A stretch of DNA of 33,060 nt from contig NZFU01000014.1 of the NCBI GenBank assembly GCA_002689345.1, positions 1-33,060 of the forward strand, written 5' to 3'. Within the stretch, counting starts at the first letter, position 1, and each line of letters begins with the position of its first letter. Positions 16,882-26,191 of this stretch are shown in pieces. The position numbers and the translations under genes are program-made. Under the pieces are notes generated by a model. It ran no database searches and was not told the origin of the DNA. It saw only the letters and a list, made by a program, of their open reading frames with translations. This DNA comes from Methanobacteriota archaeon. Its GTDB lineage: Archaea; Thermoplasmatota; Poseidoniia; Poseidoniales; Poseidoniaceae.

Positions 16882-18030
16882 TCATTCACGTACAGTGAAT
16901 GAGGACTCTATCAGTCCCCAGAATCTTTGCCAAGGCACCACATAGCGTAATAACGCCATAATTCCCAAGAACAATAGTGCCGAAATCACCAACCCATACG
17001 TCAGCGTCAATTCGATAGATTCACCAACCTGTGATGCCCATTGCGAACCGGTAATACCGCTTACCCAATTAAGTAACACCGAATGGAATCCTAAAGCGAT
17101 AGTAGTAGCAACCACCGTCAATGAAAGGAAGATAGCAGTATGTCTAAGATGGCCATTCAGAAGGTTATCCATTTGAGCAACATACTCTGGGTCTCTCTTA
17201 CACGATTCAGGAAGTCGATATGCGTATTCTAATTGACGAATTACTCCAAACGCAGATTCTTGGAATACCATCATTAAACAAGCGATTAGAATCAAAGAAA
17301 ATTGTTCAGCAGTAACAAGACCAAACACAGTAGGGTCTGAAACAATCACTTCCAAAGTACTGAGTTGTGCGCCGTAACTTCCTAACTGAGAACGAATTAA
17401 TGGGAATGTCAAAATTGCGTGAACTCCAAGGAAAAGTAAGGTGAATCCTATCGACCAAGCAACACCTCTACGAGAAAGCCCCCAAATCCCTTTGGTTCCT
17501 GTGATGATTGGTAATAGGTAGAATGTCAGAATAATAAATGAAAGCATCATCAGGAGAGGCCACTCTAGAAGTTGTAAAACATCAGTTCCAGGAGCACTCC
17601 AACCATCGCTGATAAGTTGCCAAGCATAGCCAAATACAAATCGACCGGCTAATACTAGAATCAAGGTAATGATGAATCCAAGTTTTACTCTTTGCTGGAA
17701 TTTAGGGGTCTGGAAAGCGAGTAATGCCATAGCACCACCTAATCCTAGTCCCAGTCCCATCGGGACATAGAATCTAGCAAGTCCGTCATTTCCACTTCCG
17801 GTTAACCAATCACCGAGTGGTAGTTCAGTACCAAGTCCAGATTCAAGCGTATCGAATAATTGAGTGTGGTCTATACTTCCTACCACATATGTTGAAACAA
17901 CTTCAAGGTACATCCAAACAAGGGCCAAAGTCGCTAGAACTTGTAAGGTGACAATTTGCCACTGAACACGTAATTGACGCAGATGCAGTGAACGTGCGCC
18001 TTCGCCTTGAGGAGTTACTTCGCCTGCCAT
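16882..18030 (-). CDS. polytopic membrane protein of the DUF58/DUF4350-like cluster
   Basis: A 382-residue protein with about eight hydrophobic segments, the first after a polar N-terminus (MAGEVTPQGEGARSLHLRQL) and the rest spread to the C-terminus, with two longer non-membrane loops near residues 50-85 and 265-300. No catalytic motif is visible and I recognise no family. The SD GAGGTGATG overlaps the stop of the upstream DUF58 gene, so the genes are translationally linked. In DUF58 clusters of bacteria and archaea, polytopic membrane proteins and MoxR ATPases are frequent partners, so a role in the same envelope process is likely. No moxR is seen here. Confidence 0.7.
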   Translation of the reverse strand: MAGEVTPQGEGARSLHLRQLRVQWQIVTLQVLATLALVWMYLEVVSTYVVGSIDHTQLFDTLESGLGTELPLGDWLTGSGNDGLARFYVPMGLGLGLGGAMALLAFQTPKFQQRVKLGFIITLILVLAGRFVFGYAWQLISDGWSAPGTDVLQLLEWPLLMMLSFIILTFYLLPIITGTKGIWGLSRRGVAWSIGFTLLFLGVHAILTFPLIRSQLGSYGAQLSTLEVIVSDPTVFGLVTAEQFSLILIACLMMVFQESAFGVIRQLEYAYRLPESCKRDPEYVAQMDNLLNGHLRHTAIFLSLTVVATTIALGFHSVLLNWVSGITGSQWASQVGESIELTLTYGLVISALLFLGIMALLRYVVPWQRFWGLIESSFTVRE

Positions 18031-18039
18031 GTCATCACC

Positions 18040-19293
18040 TCAGTATCCTCTCACCTGCAGTAGAGCCTGTGACAGATCCATGTCCGGCATCCAATCGATA
18101 ACTTGGCTACCGAAACCAGCCAAGGATGTTAGTCTGTTTTGTCTTTCAAGTTTGAGAACTTCGTAAGACATTCTAGGAATACGACTTACCAGTCGTTCAA
18201 AGTCAATGGAAGATGGAGATAGCACAGTTACTTCATGGCCACGCCCTACTAAGTCCCTTACTGCAGATGGCACGGTTCCATCACCTTCACATGATGAAAT
18301 GATAAACACAGGACTTCCTCGACTAAATCTTGCTGCAAGACTGTTAGTAACTGCTTGTAGAGGCATAGTCCCTCTTGGTGCGACACCTGCAAGCGAGGAT
18401 AATATCTTGAAATACTGCTTATCCCCTGTATCGGGAGGTAAGAATGACAATTTCTCATCATAGATTGTCAAAGAGACAGAATCACGCCGCTGAATAAAGA
18501 ATGAAGCAAGACTTGCAGCAGCTACCGTTCCCATCTCCAATGGATTCTTCAACACAGTACCAATTCTAGCAATATCTCTACTATCAAGAATGATGTAAAG
18601 GTCGGTAACAGCATCTCGACACTTTTCGTTGATCATCAAATCTCCAGTACGTGCGAATGCTTTCCAATTGATATTCTTGAATGGGTCTCCTGGAACATAT
18701 TCCCTTAACGAATAGAATTCTGTACCAGGTCCCGGAGTTCTAAGAGTAGTAGCACCAGTGTACATCTTTGCAGTTCTTGAACGAATAAAAGCCTCTTCAA
18801 CATCACGAATTTGAGGGAAAATGATGATGTCTGAATGGTGGTCTACATACATTTCATCGACTGAAAGGTTGAATGTATTTCGATATCTTAGAGATACAGG
18901 TCCGATTGAGTAATGTCCTCTAAGGGGGCAGCGTAGAACGTATCTGATACGTGCGCTTTCTCCAGGTTTTAGGTTGAGTCGCATTTGATTGAGACCACTA
19001 CGTAATTTCATCTCATGAGGAACGTTATCATAGACTTCAAGTTGCTGAGTCTTTCTTCTACTTCGATTGGTTACAAGTAATTCGACATATAGGTCATCAC
19101 CTTTGTACAGGTTATCTGCAGAGAGGGTTCTCTGCACTTCAACATCACCATGGCCACTAACCCAAGAATTCACCACGATAAACGCGATGAATGCTAGTCC
19201 AAGAATCATCATTTGATGATTTGAAATCATCATACCGATTAGAATTAAGGCGATTCCGCCAGTGAAAGTAAATGCTGCTTTACGTGTCCACAT
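18040..19293 (-). CDS. DUF58 domain protein
   Basis: A 417-residue protein. Two adjacent N-terminal hydrophobic stretches (FTFTGGIALILIGMMIS and MMILGLAFIAFIVVNSWV) anchor it. An Ig-like beta region follows (about 50-160, LSADNLYKGDDLYVELLV onward), then the DUF58 signature with GTEFYSLREYVPGDPFKNIN and the WKAFARTGDL segment, and a von Willebrand A-like C-terminal part with LYIILDSRD in place of the usual DxSxS. DUF58 proteins are normally encoded beside MoxR AAA ATPases and are thought to act in assembly of envelope or redox complexes. SD GGTGAT lies four bases before ATG 19293. It sits between the DUF4350-like gene (10-base gap) and the polytopic membrane gene (9-base gap), apparently in one operon. 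Confidence 0.88.
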   Translation of the reverse strand: MWTRKAAFTFTGGIALILIGMMISNHQMMILGLAFIAFIVVNSWVSGHGDVEVQRTLSADNLYKGDDLYVELLVTNRSRRKTQQLEVYDNVPHEMKLRSGLNQMRLNLKPGESARIRYVLRCPLRGHYSIGPVSLRYRNTFNLSVDEMYVDHHSDIIIFPQIRDVEEAFIRSRTAKMYTGATTLRTPGPGTEFYSLREYVPGDPFKNINWKAFARTGDLMINEKCRDAVTDLYIILDSRDIARIGTVLKNPLEMGTVAAASLASFFIQRRDSVSLTIYDEKLSFLPPDTGDKQYFKILSSLAGVAPRGTMPLQAVTNSLAARFSRGSPVFIISSCEGDGTVPSAVRDLVGRGHEVTVLSPSSIDFERLVSRIPRMSYEVLKLERQNRLTSLAGFGSQVIDWMPDMDLSQALLQVRGY

Positions 19294-19303
19294 CTAAATC
19301 ACC

Positions 19304-20941
19304 TTATGTCCGCCCCCAGACCTTTATTCTCTTCACAATTGCAACGGTCTGTTCTAATGAATAATTACGGTTCTCAAATACGAATTTTACCAAAACCGGG
19401 TCACTGATCATACTCTGTAATTCTCTAGCAGGTAAAGAATCAAACTCTTCTCTGGATAATCCGTTTTGGTTTCTAACCTTCGAGAGGAAAACCTGTTTGA
19501 TTTTATTTGATTTAGCATAGTAAGTATACCGATTAGCATCGCCAAATCCATAGTAAATGATACTGAATACATGGCGCCATGGTTCAGGGTCCTTCTTTTT
19601 GAGAAGCACACCTTCGAATGCGATGAATAGAATTAGGAATAGAAGAAGCATTGCCAATCCTTCACCTGTGAAATAAACCAATAGGAAATATACGGTGTTA
19701 TATGATTCAGATGCTAGATTTGGCTGAATATGTCTGCTTTCATCAAAGATTACCATAGCGTTAGGAGCCACTCCTGGAACATCTGAATTAACGCCCACTC
19801 CTGGGGCATCTTTGTCGATATCTCCAGTATCTAGTAACGAATCTGCGATGTAATCCATCGCCCACTTTTTGTTATCATTCTTAGGAATTGGTTTGTCCGC
19901 TTTACCATATTCTCCATTATTGTAGCCTTCATAATCGTAAAGGGCGTTAGTCAGAGCAGAACCATCTGCGATAAATGTAATTCTTCCACCTTGAAGGAAA
20001 TTACAATCCTGAGTAATACAGACTTCTATTGATAGATTGAATTGACCCCAAAGGTCAGGTGTCTCTGAATTTTGTTCAGCGCCAACCCATATTTCTCCAT
20101 CTCCATTAACATCAATAGTTGCTTCAGCAGAAGTTACCGCTCTAAGTTCAGTTGCTCCCATTCCAGTTTTAGCATTTTGAATTACATCGATTCCAGTAAT
20201 GTTGTTTAGCAATACTTGGTAAGATGCATTGTATTGAATTTCATTATCCTTCCAATGTTGTTCACAAACACCAGCCTTGGATTTTGACATTGCAACTCCA
20301 TCATATAATTTGCAAATATGTGCACCATTATCTAATACAGACCAACGACTATGGTTCTCTAAGGTGGAAGTATCAAGTTTCGTGCCATCCATTCCACAAG
20401 GAGATTCTTGTACGCACATCCACACGAAGTTATAATCCAGTTCAGTTACATACACCGTATCATAAAGTTGAACACCTTTGAATTTGACTCCAAAGGCTTC
20501 TGCAATAGATGATGAATAACCAAAATCATCCATTACCAATACATCTCCACCTGCGAATACAAACTCCTTGATCGCATCTACTTCAGCAGGCGAATAACCA
20601 TCCTCTGATGCAAAAGTCAGGAATCCATCCGATGAAAATTGAGGCAGAGAAATGGTGTCTCTTTCGACACCTGCAATGATGAATGTTGTATTTGCAGGGT
20701 CTTCGATATCAGCTAACAATAGTGGCGAGGAAACTAGCGATTTCGTTTCAATTCCCATGTCGTTAATGTCTTGGCGGAATGCAGACATATCATCCCAATC
20801 ATCATCATAGGCTGATTGACCATCCTCATTGCCGATATTGACAACTTGAGATACCACTGTTGAAAGGAGCATTATGAGGACAAACCAGAATGCGATTTGG
20901 AGACCGATTCTTCTCCTATTTATCCGCGGCTTGTCGTCCAT
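19304..20941 (-). CDS. DUF4350/GldG-like membrane protein
   Basis: A 545-residue protein with one N-terminal hydrophobic helix (GLQIAFWFVLIMLLSTVVSQ), a large non-cytoplasmic domain, one C-terminal membrane segment (GLAMLLLFLILFIAFEGVLL) and a roughly 90-residue basic tail. The first part of the outer domain (FIIAGVERDTISLPQF, then GYSPAEVDAIKEFVFAGGDVLVMDDFG) is typical of DUF4350, a glutamine-amidotransferase-like fold also found in GldG-type ABC accessory proteins. An acidic insertion follows, with a DVNGDGEIWVG motif that could bind calcium, and it holds several cysteines that may form disulfides. SD GGTGAT is four bases before ATG 20941. It is the first gene of the three-gene run with DUF58. 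The gap upstream (20942-21023) shows no convincing promoter box. Confidence 0.72.
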   Translation of the reverse strand: MDDKPRINRRRIGLQIAFWFVLIMLLSTVVSQVVNIGNEDGQSAYDDDWDDMSAFRQDINDMGIETKSLVSSPLLLADIEDPANTTFIIAGVERDTISLPQFSSDGFLTFASEDGYSPAEVDAIKEFVFAGGDVLVMDDFGYSSSIAEAFGVKFKGVQLYDTVYVTELDYNFVWMCVQESPCGMDGTKLDTSTLENHSRWSVLDNGAHICKLYDGVAMSKSKAGVCEQHWKDNEIQYNASYQVLLNNITGIDVIQNAKTGMGATELRAVTSAEATIDVNGDGEIWVGAEQNSETPDLWGQFNLSIEVCITQDCNFLQGGRITFIADGSALTNALYDYEGYNNGEYGKADKPIPKNDNKKWAMDYIADSLLDTGDIDKDAPGVGVNSDVPGVAPNAMVIFDESRHIQPNLASESYNTVYFLLVYFTGEGLAMLLLFLILFIAFEGVLLKKKDPEPWRHVFSIIYYGFGDANRYTYYAKSNKIKQVFLSKVRNQNGLSREEFDSLPARELQSMISDPVLVKFVFENRNYSLEQTVAIVKRIKVWGRT

Positions 20942-21023
20942 TCAATCACCCCTAGTACAAGATACAGACAACCGACGCTATCATGTGGGTTTAGAAGGTT
21001 GTGGACTGATGATAATCAGTTGC

Positions 21024-21263
21024 TCATCGTCTTAAGACGATACGTGCCCCGATTTGCGAGATTTCTTGGGCTGGAACGTGGCAAAAACCATCTTCGCTTG
21101 GCCAAGGGAGTTTTGTCACATCGATATCCGAAATAACTTCAACTAAAATCTCAGTAATCTCACCACTTCTTGGCTCGATAATAATGTCGGCTAAATGGCC
21201 AAATAATTCGCCATTTACATCAACGACATCACGTTTGAGAAATTCTCCGCTGAAACTCGACAT
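21024..21263 (-). CDS. PRC-barrel domain protein
   Basis: A 79-residue protein that is essentially one PRC-barrel: GEFLKRDVVDVNGELFGHLADI, then EPRSGEITEILVEV, ending in VPAQEISQIGARIVLRR. PRC-barrels occur in photosynthetic reaction centres and RimM; stand-alone copies are common in archaea, where links to RNA processing and to the CdvB/FtsZ cell-division context have been proposed. There is no membrane segment. SD GGAG lies upstream of ATG 21263. It follows the Cdc48 gene by 69 bases on the same strand and may be co-transcribed or have its own promoter (a CTAAGTAATT stretch lies in the gap). Confidence 0.82.
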   Translation of the reverse strand: MSSFSGEFLKRDVVDVNGELFGHLADIIIEPRSGEITEILVEVISDIDVTKLPWPSEDGFCHVPAQEISQIGARIVLRR

Positions 21264-21332
21264 TGTTAGTCTCCGCTCCTACATGCTGTGCAATTACTTA
21301 GGCCACTTCAATCAACCGGCGAAAAAGCCCGC

Positions 21333-23564
21333 TCACATCGATTCCATGCCAAAACCAGTGTCGCGCGAACGCTTGATATTGGATAGACCAGATGTCAGCC
21401 TTTCTTCCATCTTGGAATAATATTCAAGCATTTCAGGTGTCACTGTTGGACGAACTCGAGAAATTGCATCTTCAAAGTGGCTCTTAGTGACCTTCTTTTT
21501 ATTTGCACGCATTGCAATTAATGCAGCTTCTCTACACACCGCTTCAATATCGGCTCCTGTAAATCCATCCATTCCACCCAGTACATCCTTCATTGAAAAT
21601 TTAGAGAGCGGCATTTCGGATGAATGAATATCCATTATCACTTCTCTTGCTTGTCTATCCGGAGGTGGGACGTGGAGAACTCGTTCGAATCTACCGCTTC
21701 GCAATAGAGCGGGGTCGATCATTTCAGGTCGATTGGTTGCAGCGACGATAATCACACCATCTAAACTTTCAACACCATCCATACTAGCAAGTAATTGATT
21801 CACAACTCTATTTGCTACATCAGAACCACCGCTCTGTGAATTAGAAGAACGCATACCTGCAATTGATTCAAATTCATCCAAGAAAATTATCGAAGGCGCT
21901 GATTGCTTTGCTTTCTTGAAAATCTCTCTAATCGCCTTTTCAGATTCTCCAACCCATTTAGAGATTAATTCAGGACCTTTAATCGAAATAAAATTGGCTT
22001 TTGCTTCATTTGCAATCGCCTTGGCCAATAGGGTCTTACCAGTTCCCGGGGCACCGAATAATACAATTCCACGAGGAGGTTTAATTCCGAAGTGATCGAA
22101 TAGTTCAGGTTTGGTTAGAGGCCACTCAACACTTTCTTTCAGCCTGTCCTTAATCTCGGTTAATCCACCAACACTTTCCCATGATACATCTGGAATTTCG
22201 ACATAAATCTCTCTCAGAGCACTCGGTTCAATCTCACGAATTGCTAAACGGAAATCGTCCATACGAACTTCCATCTTCTCAAGTACTTCAGGAGGTATTG
22301 TTTCTTCTTCCAAATCTATTTCTGGAAGATATCGGCGCAAAGCCTTCATTGCAGACTCACGAACTAATGCAGCGAGGTCGGCCCCAACGAATCCATATGA
22401 ATTCTCAAGGACCCAGTCAACATCAAAATCATCTGCAATAGGCATCTGTCTAGTATGAACATCGAGGATTTCTTTGCGGCCTTCTCTATCTGGAACTCCA
22501 ATCTCAATCTCTCTGTCAAATCGACCAGGTCTTCGTAAAGCAGGGTCCATTGCGTCTCTTCGATTGGTCGCTCCTATGACAATGACATTATCTCGTCCTT
22601 GCATACCATCCATCAAAGTAAGCATCTGCGCGACAACACGACGTTCTACTTCTCCACTAACGTCTTCACGTTTTGGACAGATAGAATCGATTTCATCAAC
22701 GAATACAATTGCAGGTGCATTGTTTGCAGCTTCATCGAAAATCTCTCGTAATTGTTTTTCAGATTCGCCATAATATTTCGAAATTATTTCAGGTCCGTTA
22801 ATTGAAGTAAAGTGTGCATTTGTTTCAGTAGCTACTGCCTTAGCAATCATTGTTTTTCCAGTTCCAGGTGGACCGTGCAACAAGACACCTTTAGGAGGAT
22901 CAATACCCAATCGGCGGAAGAGTTCAGGATGCTTCAAAGGTAATTCAATCATCTCTCTTACTTTCAATAACTGACTACCAATGCCTCCAATATCTTCGTA
23001 GGTTATTCCTTGAGATTGCCCTACATCACCATCATCTATCGCTTCATCTTTGATTACAATATCTGTATCTGAATTGACCTGAACAATTCCTTTAGGAGTT
23101 GTTTGTAGTACAGCGAATGGCAATGCTTCAGCGAATAATGTCATTCCAGGAATAAAGATTCTATCACCTGCTACAACAGGTCGCTTGTTTAATCCTCTAC
23201 GTGCAAACCCTTCAATGCCAGGTCCAAACTTTACTTTCTGCTTGTTTGCCATTACTGGAGATAATACCAACTTTGTACAAATCTTAGCGTCTACCTTGGA
23301 TACAGTAACTCTGTCTCCTAAACTAACGCCAGCATTTTTTCGAATAATCCCATCGACTCTGATTATGTCCATCTTAGCATCTTCGGGGCGACTTCTCCAA
23401 TAGATAGCAGCCGTAGAACGATTGTCACCTTTAATCTCAATAATATCTCCTGGTTTCAAGTCTAAGCCGTTCTCGCCGCTAATGCGTGCTCGGCCGTGAC
23501 CTACGTCGCTTGGTATAGCCTTTGAAACCTTCAATGTGATTGATTCAGTATCCTTGTCAGACAT
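21333..23564 (-). CDS. Cdc48/VAT-type double AAA ATPase
   Basis: A 743-residue protein unfoldase of the p97/VCP/VAT family, expected to form hexamers that unfold proteins for the archaeal proteasome. It has an N-terminal double-psi-barrel substrate domain (about 1-185), a D1 AAA domain with Walker A GPPGTGKT at 231-238 and Walker [11 protein letters not shown] near 286-295, and a D2 AAA domain with GAPGTGKT at 504-511 and [10 protein letters not shown] near 559-568. Both arginine-finger regions ([16 protein letters not shown]) are present. D2 uses DEFES where D1 has DEIDS, but the catalytic Glu is kept in both. ATG 23564 has GGAGGGGT five bases upstream; the in-frame ATG at 23624 would add 20 residues before the N-domain. 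It is divergent from the aldehyde dehydrogenase gene. Confidence 0.94.
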   Translation of the reverse strand: MSDKDTESITLKVSKAIPSDVGHGRARISGENGLDLKPGDIIEIKGDNRSTAAIYWRSRPEDAKMDIIRVDGIIRKNAGVSLGDRVTVSKVDAKICTKLVLSPVMANKQKVKFGPGIEGFARRGLNKRPVVAGDRIFIPGMTLFAEALPFAVLQTTPKGIVQVNSDTDIVIKDEAIDDGDVGQSQGITYEDIGGIGSQLLKVREMIELPLKHPELFRRLGIDPPKGVLLHGPPGTGKTMIAKAVATETNAHFTSINGPEIISKYYGESEKQLREIFDEAANNAPAIVFVDEIDSICPKREDVSGEVERRVVAQMLTLMDGMQGRDNVIVIGATNRRDAMDPALRRPGRFDREIEIGVPDREGRKEILDVHTRQMPIADDFDVDWVLENSYGFVGADLAALVRESAMKALRRYLPEIDLEEETIPPEVLEKMEVRMDDFRLAIREIEPSALREIYVEIPDVSWESVGGLTEIKDRLKESVEWPLTKPELFDHFGIKPPRGIVLFGAPGTGKTLLAKAIANEAKANFISIKGPELISKWVGESEKAIREIFKKAKQSAPSIIFLDEFESIAGMRSSNSQSGGSDVANRVVNQLLASMDGVESLDGVIIVAATNRPEMIDPALLRSGRFERVLHVPPPDRQAREVIMDIHSSEMPLSKFSMKDVLGGMDGFTGADIEAVCREAALIAMRANKKKVTKSHFEDAISRVRPTVTPEMLEYYSKMEERLTSGLSNIKRSRDTGFGMESM

Positions 23565-23605
23565 GGTTGACCCCTCCGGGTGATGTATCTTCACACTAGG
23601 TATCA

Positions 23606-23613
23606 CTTTAATC
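23606..23613 (-). promoter_or_regulatory. TATA-like box for the Cdc48 gene
   Basis: On the minus strand the sequence GATTAAAG lies about 45 bases upstream of ATG 23564. A start about 25 bases downstream of it (near 23584) would leave a 20-base leader holding the GGAGGGGT ribosome binding site. Confidence 0.4.
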
Positions 23614-23667
23614 CACGCATCCAACTACAAGGCAAGGATTCATGTTCTCTATCCTAAACGGACGGCC

Positions 23668-25296
23668 ATGACGCACGTCTTGGAGACCGGTCTCGAATTT
23701 TTAGAAAGCAGCAATCCTGGTGACCTTCCGAAGGTTAGAGGATACAATATCATCAATGGACAATTAACAACATCTTCTGATGGATCTACATTCATCAGTA
23801 AGAATCCAGCAATTTTAGTTGATGAATTAGGCGAATTTCCATTATCCACAAGGGACGATGTGCACGATGCTATTGCAGCAGCTCGTAATGCATTGACAGG
23901 TTGGTCAACAACCCCTGCGCCAACCCGTGGCCAAATTATTGGTAATATGGGCCGACTATTGATGGAGCATAAGGATGCAATAGTTGCCTTAGAAACCCGT
24001 GAAATTGGAAAGACTCTCAAAGAATCAGCAGGAAGTGTTCAAGAAGCGATTGACACATGCTTGTTCTTCCAATCCGAAGGTAGAAGATTATACGGTCAGA
24101 CTGTAAATTCAGAACTACCAGATAAGGAATTATTCACCTATCGCAGACCGTTAGGAGTTTGCGGAATTATCAACGCCTGTAATTTCCCTGCAGCAGTTCC
24201 ATTTTGGAAAATGATCCCTGCTTTAATTTGTGGAAACACATGTGTTTGGAAGAGCCCACAGGACGCTCCACTTCTATCATTTGCATTAGCTCGAATCATG
24301 CACCAAGCAGGATTACCTGATGGTGTAGTAAATCTGGTACATGGAAAAGGAAGTGGCGCAGGACAATTCATCGTCGATGCTGTCGATGAAGGCCTAATCA
24401 ACAAAATTTCCTTCACTGGAAGTACCGAAGTTGGTAAGGCAATCGGAGAGGTCTGTGGACGAAACTTAGTATCTTGTAGTCTTGAATTAGGCGGAAAGAA
24501 CCCATTGGTAGTAATGCCTTCAGCAGATATCGATAACGCAGTAGAAGGCGCTTATTGGGGTGGATTTGGAACAGCAGGTCAACGTTGTACAAGCCTTGGA
24601 AATTTAATCATCCATGAATCGATTTATGACGAATTTATGGAAAAATTGTTGGCTAAGGTCAAGAGTACAAGGATTGGAGATTCATTAAAGCACGAAAATG
24701 TGCTTTATGGCCCAATGCTTTCAGAGAAATATGCAAAGGATTTCCTCAAAGGATTAGAGATGGTTGAAGCAGACGGTGCAACCAAGTTGTGGGGCCAAGG
24801 CAGAATCGAAACAGGCAATGCTCCTGATAATTTCTTAGGAACTCCTGAAGATGGTGTGTATATGTGGCCACACGTTTACGCAGATGTCACAGAAGATATG
24901 AACTGCTTCCATGAAGAAGTGTTTGGACCTGCTATCACAGTTGTGAAGGCTAAGGATTTCGATCACGCTCTACATCTAGCAAATGCTTCACCATATGGTC
25001 TATCGAGTGCTATTTACACAAATGACCGTCTTGAAGCATACCGCTACAAGATAGGGATTAAGGCGGGAATGACGGGTATTAACAATTCAACATCTGGTGC
25101 TGAAGCCCACCTTCCATTTGGAGGAGTAAAGGGTAGCGGAAATGGAACTCGCGAATCGGGGATTTGGGTCATTGAAGCCTATTCATATTGGCATGCTGTA
25201 AATGATGAATTATCAGGTAAATTACAACTCGCTCAAATGGATGTTGACGAAATCGAGATGGTTGAAGCTGAAGTCGACTACACTTCACTAGCGTGA
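23668..25296 (+). CDS. NAD(P)-dependent aldehyde dehydrogenase
   Basis: A 542-residue soluble enzyme oxidising an aldehyde to its acid (or CoA ester) with NAD(P). All core motifs are present: oxyanion-hole Asn in NACNFPAAVPFW (N172), cofactor Lys in VWKSP (K195), FTGSTEVG at 249-256, general base Glu in ELGGKNP (E273) and nucleophile Cys in GQRCTS (C307). Overall it resembles the ALDH7 and semialdehyde-dehydrogenase branches, but the substrate cannot be fixed. It is about 40-50 residues longer than most, with an N-terminal lead and an acidic tail (MDVDEIEMVEAEVDY). It lies 81 bases before the sdh genes on the same strand, so a role in feeding succinate from succinate semialdehyde is an attractive but unproven guess. 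ATG 23668 has no obvious SD and no clear TATA box. Confidence 0.9.
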   Translation: MTHVLETGLEFLESSNPGDLPKVRGYNIINGQLTTSSDGSTFISKNPAILVDELGEFPLSTRDDVHDAIAAARNALTGWSTTPAPTRGQIIGNMGRLLMEHKDAIVALETREIGKTLKESAGSVQEAIDTCLFFQSEGRRLYGQTVNSELPDKELFTYRRPLGVCGIINACNFPAAVPFWKMIPALICGNTCVWKSPQDAPLLSFALARIMHQAGLPDGVVNLVHGKGSGAGQFIVDAVDEGLINKISFTGSTEVGKAIGEVCGRNLVSCSLELGGKNPLVVMPSADIDNAVEGAYWGGFGTAGQRCTSLGNLIIHESIYDEFMEKLLAKVKSTRIGDSLKHENVLYGPMLSEKYAKDFLKGLEMVEADGATKLWGQGRIETGNAPDNFLGTPEDGVYMWPHVYADVTEDMNCFHEEVFGPAITVVKAKDFDHALHLANASPYGLSSAIYTNDRLEAYRYKIGIKAGMTGINNSTSGAEAHLPFGGVKGSGNGTRESGIWVIEAYSYWHAVNDELSGKLQLAQMDVDEIEMVEAEVDYTSLA

Positions 25297-25345
25297 ACAT
25301 CTGCCGAACAGGTCAAAGACCCCATGGTCTGTGGCGGGGACTATC

Positions 25346-25362
25346 CGCCCCCTAAGGGGGCG
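25346..25362 (+). promoter_or_regulatory. GC-rich hairpin in the sdhC leader
   Basis: CGCCCCC (25346-25352), loop TAA, GGGGGCG (25356-25362): a perfect 7-bp stem ending 15 bases before ATG 25378. The stem is the same as that before thrS at 1634-1650; only the three-base loop differs. Confidence 0.55.
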
Positions 25363-25377
25363 CGGTTGGTGTACCTA

Positions 25378-26190
25378 ATGGGCGACGGACTCAAACTTCC
25401 AATGTTAAACGGCTTGGGGCGAACCAATAGAATTGACAATTGGTGGGCGCAGCCTGCAGTGATGGCTACCGGACTAATTTTGGCAATGGTCTGGACATTT
25501 TGGAGAGTAGTATTTTTTTCAGATCATATCGATTACAATATCGATGGGGCACATGTCATTTCGCCAATGTTTTCGCCCAATGTACTGGAATGGGATATGT
25601 TCTCAGGATGGGACCATCCTTCCTGGGTAAATGCCGCAGTTCTGATTTTGTGGATCCCATTTTCGTTTAGAGGCACTTGCTATTACATGCGCCGAGTCTA
25701 CTACCGAACTTTCTTTGCAAGCCCTACGGCTTGCTGGGTAGACGAGCCTGAAATCAACAAGAAGATAGGATACAAAGGAGAGAAGAGATTGTTCATTGTC
25801 AACAATTTACATCGGTACTTCCTGTATATGGTAATTCCAATTCTTCTAATCAAGTGGTGGGATATAACCCATACAATGGCCTTTGATAATGATGGATATG
25901 GTCTATCTGGTGGAACAATTATTCTAACGGTTGAAGCGGTTTGTTTGACAATGTATGTCACTTCATGCCATGCTTTGAGGCATCTTGCAGGCGGAATGCT
26001 TGACCGTTGGGTTAGTGGAATTTCAAAAATCCGAGGCACACTATTTTCGAAGATTAGTATAATCAACCGAAGCCATGGATTCTGGTTCTGGGTTTCTCTA
26101 GTGTTTGTATTCGTTGGAGATGCTTGGACTATTGCAGTTTCAAAAGGCATCATTAATGATTTCAGCCTTATTCTGATAGGAGGTGCTTGA
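25378..26190 (+). CDS. sdhC: succinate dehydrogenase membrane subunit (mycobacterial Sdh1-like)
   Basis: A 270-residue membrane anchor of respiratory complex II passing electrons from SdhB to the quinone pool. About five hydrophobic segments are seen (about 28-47, 84-98, 147-162, 180-197, 234-253). The signatures TCYYMRRVYYRTFF (C101), SPTACWVDEP (C119), NNLHRYFLY (H145) and SCHALRHLAGG (C197, H198, H202) match the membrane protein of actinobacterial Sdh1, in which a membrane-embedded Rieske-type cluster has been described, rather than the two small heme-b subunits SdhC/SdhD of E. coli. No second membrane-anchor gene is present. ATG 25378 fits the homologues' start; an ATG at 25324 would translate the hairpin and is rejected. 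The stop lies inside the sdhA SD region. Confidence 0.82.
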   Translation: MGDGLKLPMLNGLGRTNRIDNWWAQPAVMATGLILAMVWTFWRVVFFSDHIDYNIDGAHVISPMFSPNVLEWDMFSGWDHPSWVNAAVLILWIPFSFRGTCYYMRRVYYRTFFASPTACWVDEPEINKKIGYKGEKRLFIVNNLHRYFLYMVIPILLIKWWDITHTMAFDNDGYGLSGGTIILTVEAVCLTMYVTSCHALRHLAGGMLDRWVSGISKIRGTLFSKISIINRSHGFWFWVSLVFVFVGDAWTIAVSKGIINDFSLILIGGA

Positions 26191-26191
26191 T

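Noticed and set aside
21264-21332. Intrinsic terminator after the Cdc48 gene (GGCGAAAAAGCC)
   Set aside because: The arms are too short and the T-run on the coding strand is only five bases inside the loop region; support is too weak.
25723-25740. GCAAGCC-CTAC-GGCTTGC hairpin with a CCTA core like the leader hairpins
   Set aside because: It lies inside sdhC coding for the conserved SPTAC segment, so protein constraint may explain it; not counted as a leader element.
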